Translations under genes and position numbers: made by a program
The notes under the pieces: generated by a model
Seen by the model: only the letters and a program-made list of their open reading frames with translations
Database searches by the model: none
What the model was told of the DNA's origin: nothing
NCBI GenBank assembly: GCA_009746045.1
Contig: RPFO01000041.1
Location: 5,209,920-5,273,919, forward strand
Reading direction: 5' to 3'
Origin: Mesostigma viride
Taxonomy: Eukaryota > Streptophyta > Mesostigmatophyceae > Mesostigmatales > Mesostigmataceae
DNA length: 64,000 bases
In this document: piece after piece, positions 21,190 through 32,850 of the stretch
Layout of the letters: each line of letters starts with the position of its first letter
Position numbering within the stretch: position 1 is the first letter of the stretch

Positions 21190-21893
21190 TTTAAGATCAC
21201 TGAGCTCCGGCAAGAAGACCAGCATTTGATTGAATACAATAAGTGGAGCCCTGCCAGAAATGCAGCAGTTAACAGTGCATGGTTTCTCAATCCGCACGCG
21301 GAAGCAAGCTTGCTGAAGGCATGGCCCGCCGACACACAAGCTGACATCATCCTAAATTAATTAACACCGGCATGCGTCACACGCCGGCCTGAACAGTGCT
21401 GAAAACGCCACTACAAACAACGTGGCCACGCACCCCCAGACTAGTGCGTTAACCGTACAGGTAGTTGTACAAGGTTCCCAAGACTGACAAACATAAAACT
21501 CGCCCATCGACCCCTTGGGCCGGTCCAAATCCACTAGCTATACAATAATTAATCACGACTCACTAAAGAACCCAAATCAGCCAAAGATTCGTTAAACAAC
21601 CAGCCGACCCTACAGGTCCCCACCTAGCCTCAGCTGGTGCAACCAAACACGAATCTTTGCAAGCAAGTCGTATAAAACCTACAATTAATTTTCTCGGACC
21701 ACTAATTAATAGCCACCGACCCTTATAAACAACCGGGTCATCCAAGGAAAATTCGGGCGAGCAGGAAACCCTTTGTACAGATCGAATTAGTCAGCCCATG
21801 TCGCAGACAGCCTTCCACATCCAGGCCAAGGCATGGCGGCCTTATCTTTCCCGCATGCGTTAATTAAACTATATTCAGAGAAAACCGATTAAG
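21190..21893. repeat. 0.7-kb repeat unit, copy 2
   Basis: The same unit as 20017-20800 with an internal deletion of about 90 bp. It runs head-to-tail straight into copy 3 at GAAAACCGATTAAGATCACT. Confidence 0.9.
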
Positions 21894-23447
21894 ATCACTC
21901 AGCTCCCAAGAAGACCAGCATTTGATTGAATACAATAAGTGGAGCCCTGCCACAAATGCAGCACAGCTCAATCCACACGCGGAAGCAAGAAGCCTCCACC
22001 CAATTACCCCCCCCTGGCGCCAACCCCATTGCGCCGATTAAACTCATGACCACCGTGCGCGAAAGAGCGTGTCGCAACATCTTAAATGGCGACTCAGCCC
22101 GCCCTAGGCTATATTAACCCCCGCAGGGGCCCGCTGGTTCAATGCGACACAAGCCGGTGACCACCCCAAAAGCAAGCCCTCAAAAAGAGCCAGCATTTCG
22201 CAATTCCGGAACCGTCCAAAAAGGAAAGAGGTTTTACGACACCATAATAGACTGCATGAGCCGCGCAGCAGGTGCTGAGACGAAAAGGAACGACAAAGGT
22301 CTGGCGTAGCCTCGCCTCCCTAAGACGCCGCTCCCTAACTCGAGTCTCGCAATAGGGAAATTTCTAGCTTCGGAGCGCAACTCTCGAGCAGCTCCTAATG
22401 TCCGCAACTACCCCTCCTCGGCAGGGCCAGCTGGACAGCTGACCTGCCGCCACAAAAAAAATTTTATGAAAAAAACAGGCCGTTGCTGACAGGAACCTGG
22501 TTCAGGACCTTTTGAGTCCAGGTCACGTCCCACGCACCATCGCAAGGTGGCAAGCCTGCGATGTGACACTATAGCTGTTTTAGAAACTTATAAACAGCTC
22601 CGCCGAAGCTGGCCAAACCGCCGGAGTAGCGCCCCATCCTTCGCCCATGTCAAAAAGACCCGCAGCCGGGGAAAACGACATGGGGGTAAATTTAAATTTT
22701 CTTTCCGTTGCACGACCAACTATACTATGCTTGGTCGAAAAACTTACTGTAGCGGTTGTGCCACCATCTGCCTCAGCTACAAGACAGATGCAACCCGCGC
22801 TGGAATGTGCAATTTTGCACAGGCGGCCATTGCCGCCATTGGGAAAGAAACAACTGCGGATCATTGCCTGCCTAGCTTGCTTAAGGCATGGCCCGCCGAC
22901 ACACAAGCTGACATCATCCTAAATTAACCACCGGCATGCGTCGCACGCCGGCCTGAACAGTGCTGAAAACGCCACTACAAACAACGTGGCCACGCACCCC
23001 CAGGCTAGTGCGTTAACCGTACAGGTAGTTGTACAAGGTTCCCAAGACTGACAAACATAAAACTCGCCCATCGACCCCTTGGGCCGGTCCGAATCCACTA
23101 TACAATAACTAATCACGACTCACTAAAGAACCCAAATCAGCCAAAGATTCGTTAAGCAACCAGCCGACCCTACAGGTCCCCACCTAACCTCAGCTGGTGC
23201 AACCAAACACGAATCTTTGCAAGCAAGTCGTATAAAACCTACAATTAATTTTCTCGGACCTCTAATTAATAGCCACCGACCCTTATAAACAACCGGGTCA
23301 TCCAAGGAAAATTCGGGCGAGCAGGAAACCCTTTGTACAGATCGAACTAGTCAGCCCATGTCGCAGACAGCCTTCAACACCCAGGCCAAGGCATGGCGGC
23401 CTTATCTTTCCCGCATGCGTTAACTATATTCAGAGAAAACCGAATAG
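21893..23447. repeat. Repeat unit, copy 3, with an 0.83-kb extra segment
   Basis: The unit start (21893-22008) and the rest of the unit (22844-23447) are separated by about 830 bp of unrelated sequence (about 22009-22843). I saw no target duplication around the extra part, so it may be an insertion here or a deletion from copies 1 and 2. The extra part has no recognisable gene. Confidence 0.8.
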
Positions 23448-24234
23448 ATTCTTGACATATCAACTGCCATGACCTTGACAAACCTTGACAGAACTTGACA
23501 AAATTAATTAATTAATTAATAGCAAAACTTGACAAAAGCTTGACATGATAACATCAAACGCTTGACAAACCTTGACAGAATGTTAAAGGTTGACAAAACC
23601 TTGACAATCTTTGAAATATCAACATATCAACACGGGAAAAAATGTCAATACACTGACAAACCAAGGTGATATGTCAAGAAATGTGAAGACGTTAACAAAC
23701 GAAGGCAAAAAAAATGTTAACCCTTAAATGGTATCCAACTCACTGCTATAAATATCAGTCAGTTAGCACTTGGCATCATAATGCCCACAAACCAACGTAA
23801 TAATTATTTATGGTCCATACTAGGACCAAGGCACACACATATATGGACCTCCTTGGGGGTCATGTCATTGGTCATATTGCAATGTCCTATGGGTGCTAAA
23901 TATAGCACCCCCTGGCAGGGGGTGCGCAGGGTGCGAGAAAAGAGACACATATAATGCAATATTGGATGTCAAATCACGTTTGTTGGTCCTGGTCTTGCCG
24001 AGACAGTTGAATGGGAAGCCAGTAAGGGCCTCTGAACACTGACATCATGGGGTGTCCCAGGGACCCAGCTGCAAGCTCTAAAAATAACTGCCCGCTACAA
24101 ATAGCGGACAGTTTGGCTGGTGACGCTTGCTGGCATTACAAGGCTAAATTCTTATCCCCTAGCAACAAAAAACATCATGGATGATCAAACATGCTAATTA
24201 CATCCTGTCCAGGCTGCAGAACATCCATCATAGC
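23448..24234. other. TTGACA-rich stretch, left flank of the plus DIRS
   Basis: 23455-23700 has more than ten TTGACA/TTGACAAA motifs. About 24088-24115 is a hairpin (ACTGCCCGCTA...TAGCGGACAGT). GTTAACCCTTAAATGGTA (about 23717-23734) is matched in reverse complement at about 30778-30795 beyond the DIRS. Confidence 0.5.
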
Positions 24235-24442
24235 ATTTGGTGAGCTATGCTCATTTTATCTATGACTAACCTGCTGAGCGGGGAATGCAACGCCGTATAG
24301 CACCAAAAGAAAAAATAATTTTAGAAAAAATATTTTTTGTGCTGGCACCCGTACCCCAGCCACCCAGGTAGGGGTTGGCTGGAGAGGTGGTTGCTATAAA
24401 GGTGGGCTTCCATTCTAGGGAAGCAGGTTGTTTCTTTTGCCT
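24235..24442 (+). repeat. DIRS terminal repeat A1
   Basis: A 208-bp direct repeat matching 29125-29332, with only about one base difference noticed (GGTTGGCTGG against GGTTGTCTGG). Confidence 0.92.
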
Positions 24443-24510
24443 GAGAACCTCAAGTGACCACATCACAAAAAACAAAACGCAATATAACACATCAAGCATT
24501 ATAACCCACC

Positions 24511-25609
24511 ATGACCTCAGTGACAGCCCCAGAGCGGAATTTCATAGCAAAGCTCAAGCAAGAAGCCAGGAGGGATGCACCCCAAAGGAGGCCGCAACTG
24601 CGGTCCAGAAGATCCTAGGGGAGGGGCATTGGCTAGAGCGGATCCAGAAGCTCAATCCGGGGCGTGCCAAGAACGTCATGGACGTGTTGGAGAAAAGGGG
24701 GTTTGTCAGCGACTGGGATGGGGAGGAGGCCCTGGCCGATGTGCTAGCAGCGCAACTGGGGGAGGCTATTGCAGAGCCGGATCCACCAGTGTCAGCAGGT
24801 GGGGTGGGAGCTGGGGGTGTTCCCCCTTCGGCAGGTGGAAGCGGAGGGGCGGGGCATGGTGGACCGGGCGCTGGCGAGGAGGATGGCGCCCTGGGGCGAT
24901 CGACCAGGATGTGGCGGACCTGGACCGGAACATAGGTCGGCTGCTGGGGACCGAGACGGGCTATGCAACGCCAGCGGAGGGCTTCCATCCCGCCGGGCAA
25001 CGCCCGCACTGGCGGAGATATTGGCGACCTGATATCGGCCATGTCGAAGCTGCTGGACCAGGCAAAGACTCCAGCAACTGCAAGCCCAGCCGCAGCGGCG
25101 ACTGCTGGCAGGCTGGCGCGCACGAAGGGGGTGGCGCTGAGCGGGCATGCAGTGCCGGTCCTGGTGAGCAACATGCTGGAGGCGGTGCTGCCGGGATGCT
25201 GGACTACGCAGAGAGCGTGGGGGGGAAGTCAATCCGTGCATCGTTAATGCTGACGATGCACGGCAGCTCAGCCAGCGGGGAGAGGAGGATGCTGCTCCTG
25301 CAGATGGCAGGAATTCTGGACACGATGGTGACAGAATTTGGCTACTGGGCCACGCCACGCTCCGAAGTAATTCTGGAGCTGGCAGCAGCCGAGTACCTGG
25401 CAAAGCTGATCACGGCATGCCAGCTGGTGGATGTGGGGTCGACGGGTTGGAAGGGGACTCCGTCGGCAATGCTGCCATTCCAGGAGGGTGGAGCAATGCT
25501 GGCGTCTCCGGCGGTGCGGGCGGCGATGAGCATGGGGAAGCTGCAGCACAAGCTGGAGCAGGGTCCCGGCAAGAAGGGGCAGGGCGGCCCGTCCAACAAC
25601 AACAAGTGA
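24511..25609 (+). pseudogene. DIRS gag-like ORF with several frameshifts
   Basis: The likely start is the ATG at 24511 (MTSVTAPERNFIAKLKQEAR). The frame moves at about 24585 (next to CCCC) into KILGEGHWLERIQKLNPGRA and LADVLAAQLGEAIAEP. It moves again at about 24890 into DVADLDRNIGRLLGTETG, at about 24990 into DIGDLISAMSKLLDQAK, and at about 25195 back into MLDYAESVGGKSIRASL. It ends at 25609 with a basic Gly/Lys tail. The helical, domain-poor protein in first position is typical of DIRS gag; I see no zinc knuckle. It is out of frame as written. Confidence 0.65.
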
Positions 25610-25700
25610 GGGAGCGGTGCCTTCTTCCACTACCTCTTCCAGCACCCCTGCCACCTCGTGACTGGTGGCAGCAGGTACGCTCAGGCCGTAGGCGCGATAG

Positions 25701-28700
25701 GATGAGTCGGGCTTTTAATGCTCGCACACTAGCCTGTCAGACGGTTAGGGCGTTAAACTGGATGGGGGGGGGGGGCGAGACCCGCCTGCTGTAGATTCAG
25801 CCCGTGTGCCCGGGCCTCTGCAGCAGGCGGCCCTAGATGGGATCGATGATGCTTGCAGGTCCTTTGTCCGCCGGAACGGTGGTTCCGTAGCGGCAATGGC
25901 AGGATCTGTAGTGGATGGGGGTGAATATGCTGAAGGAGCCCCTTACGAACCGTTAGTGGCCGCACGCTTGGCTTGCCTGGTCCGGGGGAAGGTGGCCAAG
26001 TGGATGTGCTGAACTTACTACCCCCCTCTTGGGGAGCAATTTTGAATGATGAGAGTAGGATGGTACGGACGCTGAGCCCAGCAGAGCGGATCTTGCAGAA
26101 GTCGATGCGGATCTCGCGGGGGTGTAGCATGGAGGAGTTCGCGCGGGTTTGCACGGTGTGTGTGGAGAGGGGGATTTTGGGTGGATTTTTTGAGGAGGAG
26201 CCGCCTATGGTGAACGGTACTTTTGGGGTCGGAAAGCCCGACGGCCGTATACGGCTGATTGTGGACAACCGGCGTGGCAACATGCCACTACCAGATCCTA
26301 TGCCCGCTTTTTTACCACACCTTGGCGTGATTTGCGATTTGCCCACGCGCGCTGGGGAGGATGTTTTTGGGGGCGTATCAGATTTGGATTCGTACTACAA
26401 CAGACTCCGCCTGCCAGTTTGGATGCGGCGGTACTGTGCGTGGATGCCGGTGTGGTCGGATCTGGTGGGCCTGAGTGGGGCTCGTCGGAAGGTGTGGCCG
26501 TGGATGTTGTGCTGGCCAATGGGCAACAAGCTGGCCGTCGCCGTGGCCCAGTGTGTGCATCAGTCTGTGTTGTACCGCTGTGGCCCCAAGCCGCCGTTGG
26601 AGGCTAGTCGTGGGCTGAGCATCAACATGTCCGCGCTGATCCTGGTGGCGGAGGCCAACGAGGCGGGGGAGACCGTCCGGCTGAGGCTGGAGGAGGACCC
26701 TGCTGCGCCCTTGGCGCCCTCGCCGTGCTTCGAATCTCGGCAGGATCTGGAAGGTATGCATGCTGTGACGATCGATGACCTCCATTTCACCCACTGTGCG
26801 TCGGTGGATGGGGTGAATCAGCAGCTAGATCGTGTTCAGGCTGCCTACGCCGCTGTTGGGCTGGTGCAGAAGTCTGACAAGGTGGTACGGGCGACAGCAG
26901 AGCAGACTGGTGTGCAGGCGGTGGGTGTCATTCACCAAAGAGATGGTGACGTGGTGCCTGTTCCTGAGCGTGTGGTGGCAGTTATCGCTGCTACTCATAG
27001 AATCTTAGATCGCGGGTTTACATACTACCGCGAACTTAGTTCTGTGCTTGGGAAGTGGGTGTGGATGCATCTGCTGTGCCGCCCCATGCTTTCGGTGTGG
27101 TCTGAGACGTACCGGCTGCTAGCAGCCATGAATGCCTCCCTGCCTGGGCGCCGCTGGCGCCTCCCTGCGGGGGCCCGCCAGGAGCTTCAGGCGGCGATCG
27201 ACCTGGCCCCCTTTTTGAGGGCGGCCAGGGCCCGGCCCCTTTCTGACCGGGTCGTCGCAAGTGATGCGAGCGGCTCCGGCGGTGGGGTGGTCTACAGGGA
27301 CCTGCCTGGGGCCGATTGTGCCCGGCTGGCGACCCGGCGCGAAGCGCGGGGGTGGCGGACGACAGCTTTAACGTCTGGGGAGGACTGGGACCTGGAGCGC
27401 ATGGAGGAGGGGGACTACAGCCTGCTGGATAGTGGCCACTGGCGTACGGCACTGTCCTACCGGTGGCGGGGGCAGCCTAACCACATCAACGTCAAGGAGG
27501 CGATTGCTGCGACACAGGGGGTCGAGTGGTCGTGCCGGACCAAGGCGTGTCGAGGTAAGCGAGTCGTCCGGCTCGTAGACTCCAGTGCTGTGGTGGGGGC
27601 GTTTGTCAGAGGGCGGTCGTCTTCCTACCGCCTCAACCAGCTGGTTCGGCGCTACTGCGCTCTGTCACTGGCTGGCGACATGCAGAGCCACTGGGTCTGG
27701 GTGGCTACCGACCACAACCCAGCTGACAAGGCCAGTCGGCGTGGCGCTTGGATTCCTGACTTGACCCGGTGTGGTGACGTGCATCCCAACCCTGGGCCTG
27801 AGGGGGCGCGACGCCCTCGGGACTTGGCACTTTTGGAGGGCACAGTCAACCCTGTGTCTACCTTGCCAGCGTACCGGCGTGCGGCGGCTGTCTACGTGGC
27901 GTGGGCGCCACCTGGCCCTGTCGACCCAGCTGACGCGGAAGCCATTTTCTGTGAGTGGATTTCTGCTGTCTACCATGCCAGAGGCGGGCGGGGGCGTACC
28001 TTATGCCAGCATGCCAAGGCCTGTCTGCACCTGTACTACCCCGACATTGTTCGGAATTGGGTACTGGCGGACCGCCTGCTAGCAGGTTGGCAGCGGCTTG
28101 TTCCGGCTGTCAGCCCTCCGCCTATGCCCTGGCGCCTTTGCTATTTCACTGCCCTGTTGCTAGTTTCACGTCGACAGGTGCATTTGAGTGCGTTGATTAT
28201 TATTGCTTTCCAGCAGTATTTACGCATTAGCGAGGCGCTAGGGCTGCGGGTTCGGGATGTGGCTCATCCCGGCCACCCCCTTCTCGAGCCAGGGCCCATG
28301 GTCGGTGCCCTTGTGCTGCGCAACCCCAAAACTGCGCAGGGGGCGGCCCAGCACGTCCTCGTCCGGGATCCACTTTCTTTGTGGCTCCTGCGACGTCTGA
28401 CGGCTGGCCAGCCCCCGGATGCACTCCTCTTTCGGGCTTAACGTACAGCCAGGCTAGGCAGCAGTGGGAGGCTGTGCAGGCCCGCATGGGCATCCCAGGG
28501 ATGTTTTCTTTTCACAGCCTCCGGCATGGGGGGGCGACGCACGACGCCATCGCTGGCGAGTCGCCGGAGGCCATCCAGCTGCGCGGCCGGTGGGCTTCGG
28601 CCCTCTCGGTCACGCGCTACATTGGCCTCCACCGCAGCCTCCTGGGGCGCGACATCCCACCCGCCCTCTGGGCTCAGGCCCTGGGTTTTGACCCAGCGGC

Positions 28701-28734
28701 TTTCCGGCGCCACTTCGGTGGCGTCGAGTTTTGA
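25701..28734 (+). pseudogene. DIRS polyprotein: RT, RNase H, 2A-like motif, tyrosine recombinase
   Basis: The probable start is 25701 (MSRAFNARTLACQTVRAL). Frame breaks fall at a G-run (about 25765), at about 26010, and at about 28430 where a G is missing from CGGGG. A single 822-codon open stretch covers 25973-28441. Reverse transcriptase: PDGRIRLIVDNRRGN, motif A VSDLDSYYNRLRLP (about 26375), motif B WPMGNKLAVAVAQCVH, and a catalytic TIDDLHF (about 26770) in place of YxDD. RNase H: VASDASGSGGGVVYRD (about 27256), VDSSAVVGAF, and DHNPADKASR. GDVHPNPGP lies at 27773-27799. Tyrosine recombinase: LRISEALGLR (Arg), HSLRHGGAT (HxxR, about 28512) and RYIGLHRSLL (nucleophile Tyr, about 28617). The stop is at 28734. 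Confidence 0.9.
27773..27799 (+). other. 2A-like ribosome-skipping motif between RNase H and recombinase
   Basis: Encodes GDVHPNPGP in frame, just after the RNase H end and before the recombinase. Canonical 2A is D-x-E-x-N-P-G-P; here His takes the Glu position, while the NPGP core is intact. Skipping would release RT/RNase H from the recombinase. The same motif persists in the minus copy. Confidence 0.65.
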
Positions 28735-28929
28735 CGTCCTCCTGTTTTTATCTCTCGTCTTTTAGCTATCAACTGACCTCACCCTTGTGTGGGAGGTCAG
28801 GGGGGAAATGGTTTAACTAACCCGAGGGTGAACCTGGGTTGGGACAAAGTACCCCCATAGCTAGGTAGTTTAAGTTTTCTTTTTTGCATGTCCTACGTAT
28901 TTTCGGCTGTTAGCCATGTAAGGAGATGT

Positions 28930-29126
28930 GGGTAGAGCAGGGGCACAGCTGCTGTGGGCTGGCCCTGCACATTCACATAGTGTGCTCACCCTAGCATACA
29001 GATGGCCGTGTTGCCATCTGGTAGACATGTCTGTGTTATTCCACCGTATAGAGCTAGCACACATATTGTAATAAATTTGATGTTTTGTGGTGATGCATGC
29101 AAAGCAAGGCAAGGCCAGAAATGGAT
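28930..29126 (+). repeat. DIRS repeat B1
   Basis: Matches B2 at 29357-29556, apart from a 3-bp difference (TCACCCTAG against TCACGGCCCTAG). Confidence 0.92.
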
Positions 29127-29332
29127 TTGGTGAGCTATGCTCATTTTATCTATGACTAACCTGCTGAGCGGGGAATGCAACGCCGTATAGCACCAAAAGA
29201 AAAAATAATTTTAGAAAAAATATTTTTTGTGCTGGCACCCGTACCCCAGCCACCCAGGTAGGGGTTGTCTGGAGAGGTGGTTGCTATAAAGGTGGGCTTC
29301 CATTCTAGGGAAGCAGGTTGTTTCTTTTGCCT
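29125..29332 (+). repeat. DIRS repeat A2
   Basis: An internal copy of A1, placed between B1 and B2. Confidence 0.92.
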
Positions 29333-29356
29333 CCCACCCGCCCACCCTGGCAAAAG

Positions 29357-29556
29357 GGGTAGAGCAGGGGCACAGCTGCTGTGGGCTGGCCCTGCACATT
29401 CACATAGTGTGCTCACGGCCCTAGCATACAGATGGCCGTGTTGCCATCTGGTAGACATGTCTGTGTTATTCCACCGTATAGAGCTAGCACACATATTGTA
29501 ATAAATTTGATGTTTTGTGGTGATGCATGCAAAGCAAGGCAAGGCCAGAAATGGAT
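29357..29556 (+). repeat. DIRS terminal repeat B2
   Basis: The right terminus of the element. It ends CCAGAAATGGAT, after which unrelated sequence (ATAAAGATAGG) begins. Confidence 0.92.
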
Positions 29557-30931
29557 ATAAAGATAGGTAACCACGCCTATGCACAGTCACATTTGTACGT
29601 ATCATAGCATGGATGGTAAGGGCACTCCCTTGAAACCACCCAAGCTAAACACCATGCTCACTTTTTTCTTGTGCTGATGCTGTGATAAACAAGTGCAAGT
29701 AAGCCTAGCTCAATGACAGTGCTAGCTAGTGCTCCCTGTATGCTGGGCTTTATCGTAGTAGCTGCTAACTGGCTATGGGGTGTCCTCTACTAACAAAACC
29801 AAAAAGTTAACCAAACCCAGGCCAAGATACCATCTTTCCAAAGAATGTAGGAAAGAAAACCCATCACAATACCATGCACAAAATATTTAAGCATTACATC
29901 GATCGTTACTCTAGTATATAGGATGAAGACGCAGCTAACAATGAACAAAACGGATGATAAACTGGGCGAAATGGTTGTACGCAGCCACCACGACAAACCA
30001 TTACATAAAAGTAGTAAGGAGGGAACTTTAACACCACGAAACCTTAATAATAAGTCCGGGATTACTTACCGATCGATAAAACCACTTTACCTCCTTCACG
30101 GCAGCGGCAGGGACTGCAAACTGCGCCAGGTCCAACTACCGCAGAAAAGGCTGTCTGACAGGTAGCAAGCTCATGACAGAAACGATGCCCCCGAGGCTTC
30201 CCTGGCCCACAGCGCTGATGAACCATGCGATATACATCATAAGAAAGTTGATCGTTGCGAAATATTCAATGATAAAACGGCAAATACCAAGTGCTAACTT
30301 CAACGGCATCCCCGTGCTACAGTAGTGAACGCGTGTTGACGCAATAAAAACCAGCCCGAGATGATTGCGCGCCTTGTTAGAGGTTGCGCAACGAGGTCTA
30401 TAGCATCTCTATGACGTATAAAGTGTGCAGGCCTACAAATTTTGGAACGAATCCATGCATCGATCGACGCTCCTGCGCCAGTCAGTTTTCTGCACCGCCA
30501 TGGCGGCAAATCTGCACGGATGTCAATATTTTACATTCACGTTTTCGTCCCATTGAAAAGGGTACCCCCTGTACTTTGGTCAATAATTAGTCCCTGTGTA
30601 CTTGTCAGAATGTAGTGATGTTTAGGTACGGGACGTAGTACACATCTAGCTGAAGACGCCTGGCTAAAAATATCACGGAAATACCTACTGGCATTCGCGT
30701 TATGCTCCCAACCAACTGTCTGCTATTTGTAGCGGACAGTTCAACCAATGGTACTGCCCGCTATAAATATCAGTCAGTACCATTTAAGGGTTAACATGAC
30801 AAAATGTCCACCAACGTCATGACAAACGTCAACATGACAAACAAAGGCGTAGCAAACTGACAAATCAACACCACGCACAGGTAAACTTATTTCATTAAAA
30901 TCAACAAGGTCAAAAGACCACCTAAACCGAG
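29557..30931. other. Gene-free right flank of the plus DIRS
   Basis: Only short ORFs without domains. About 30718-30742 is a hairpin (ACTGTCTGCTATTTGTAGCGGACAGT-like), related to that at about 24088. GCTATAAATATCAGTCAGT (about 30761) also occurs at about 23745. Confidence 0.45.
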
Positions 30932-31732
<801 letters not shown>

Positions 31733-32316
31733 GAAATCAACATGGCTGGCCTACCTTGCTGCCTGAATTGCGGTTTTCTGCATTACATGTAGCATGACAA
31801 ACTGTACTTACAAAACACATGAAGGAGAAGTGCACTCAATCACAGTCCGAGGGTGCATGGCGGGCAAGATGCACAGCCACAAGCATCTTACAAATGCAGT
31901 ATACATAACATCCGCGTAGGGCTGTCCCAGCGATCATTGCTGAAATTAATGGACGACTTTCTAGAAATTTACCGCAGGACACTGTCCATGCAGTGCTACA
32001 GCGATGTGACGAGGGCTCAGAGCCTACAAAATCTGTGTCCGCAGGTGCCCTCCCCGCCATGCTGGGCTGGCCGATGTGTGCGCCATGGTTGTGTTAGGTA
32101 GATTGCCTGCATGCAAGGGAAACATGCGTTATCCAGCAAAGCAGCAAAGGGAACACACAACGATCTTAAGTGAGATCAATACCCGACGCCTTGACGCGCC
32201 AGCAACGTTGCATTACCTAAATCAGTTGTGTGTAATGAGACGGCGTGAGAGCACAGCAGTCGCGTGGCTGTTTGTCAGTGATGGCTTGATTTTTGGACCG
32301 AGAAAGTGAGATAGTG
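31733..32316. other. Gene-free stretch
   Basis: Short ORFs only; nothing recognised. Confidence 0.4.

Positions 32317-32850
<534 letters not shown>

Larger units (their letters stand above)
24235..29556 (+). mobile_element. DIRS retrotransposon of the kangaroo/PAT type
   Basis: A 5.3-kb element with split direct repeats. A1 (24235-24442) lies at the left end, and B1-A2-B2 (28930-29126, 29125-29332, 29357-29556) at the right end. A1 matches A2 and B1 matches B2. The B1/A2 junction (ATGGAT|TTGGTG) equals what joining the two element ends into a circle would give, as expected for replication through a circular intermediate. The coding order is gag, reverse transcriptase, RNase H, tyrosine recombinase, with no integrase. 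No target duplication is seen, as expected for recombinase-driven integration. A few one-base frameshifts remain. Volvox kangaroo is the best-known relative of this layout. Confidence 0.93.

Noticed and set aside
20448-23305. A 60-codon minus-strand ORF (MDD.VVYKGRWLLI...) present three times
   Set aside because: The DNA copies are too similar for conservation to be informative, and the protein has no recognisable feature.
24235-29556. Reading the DIRS repeats as ordinary LTRs
   Set aside because: The order A1...B1-A2-B2, the tyrosine recombinase and the lack of a target duplication do not fit LTR elements.
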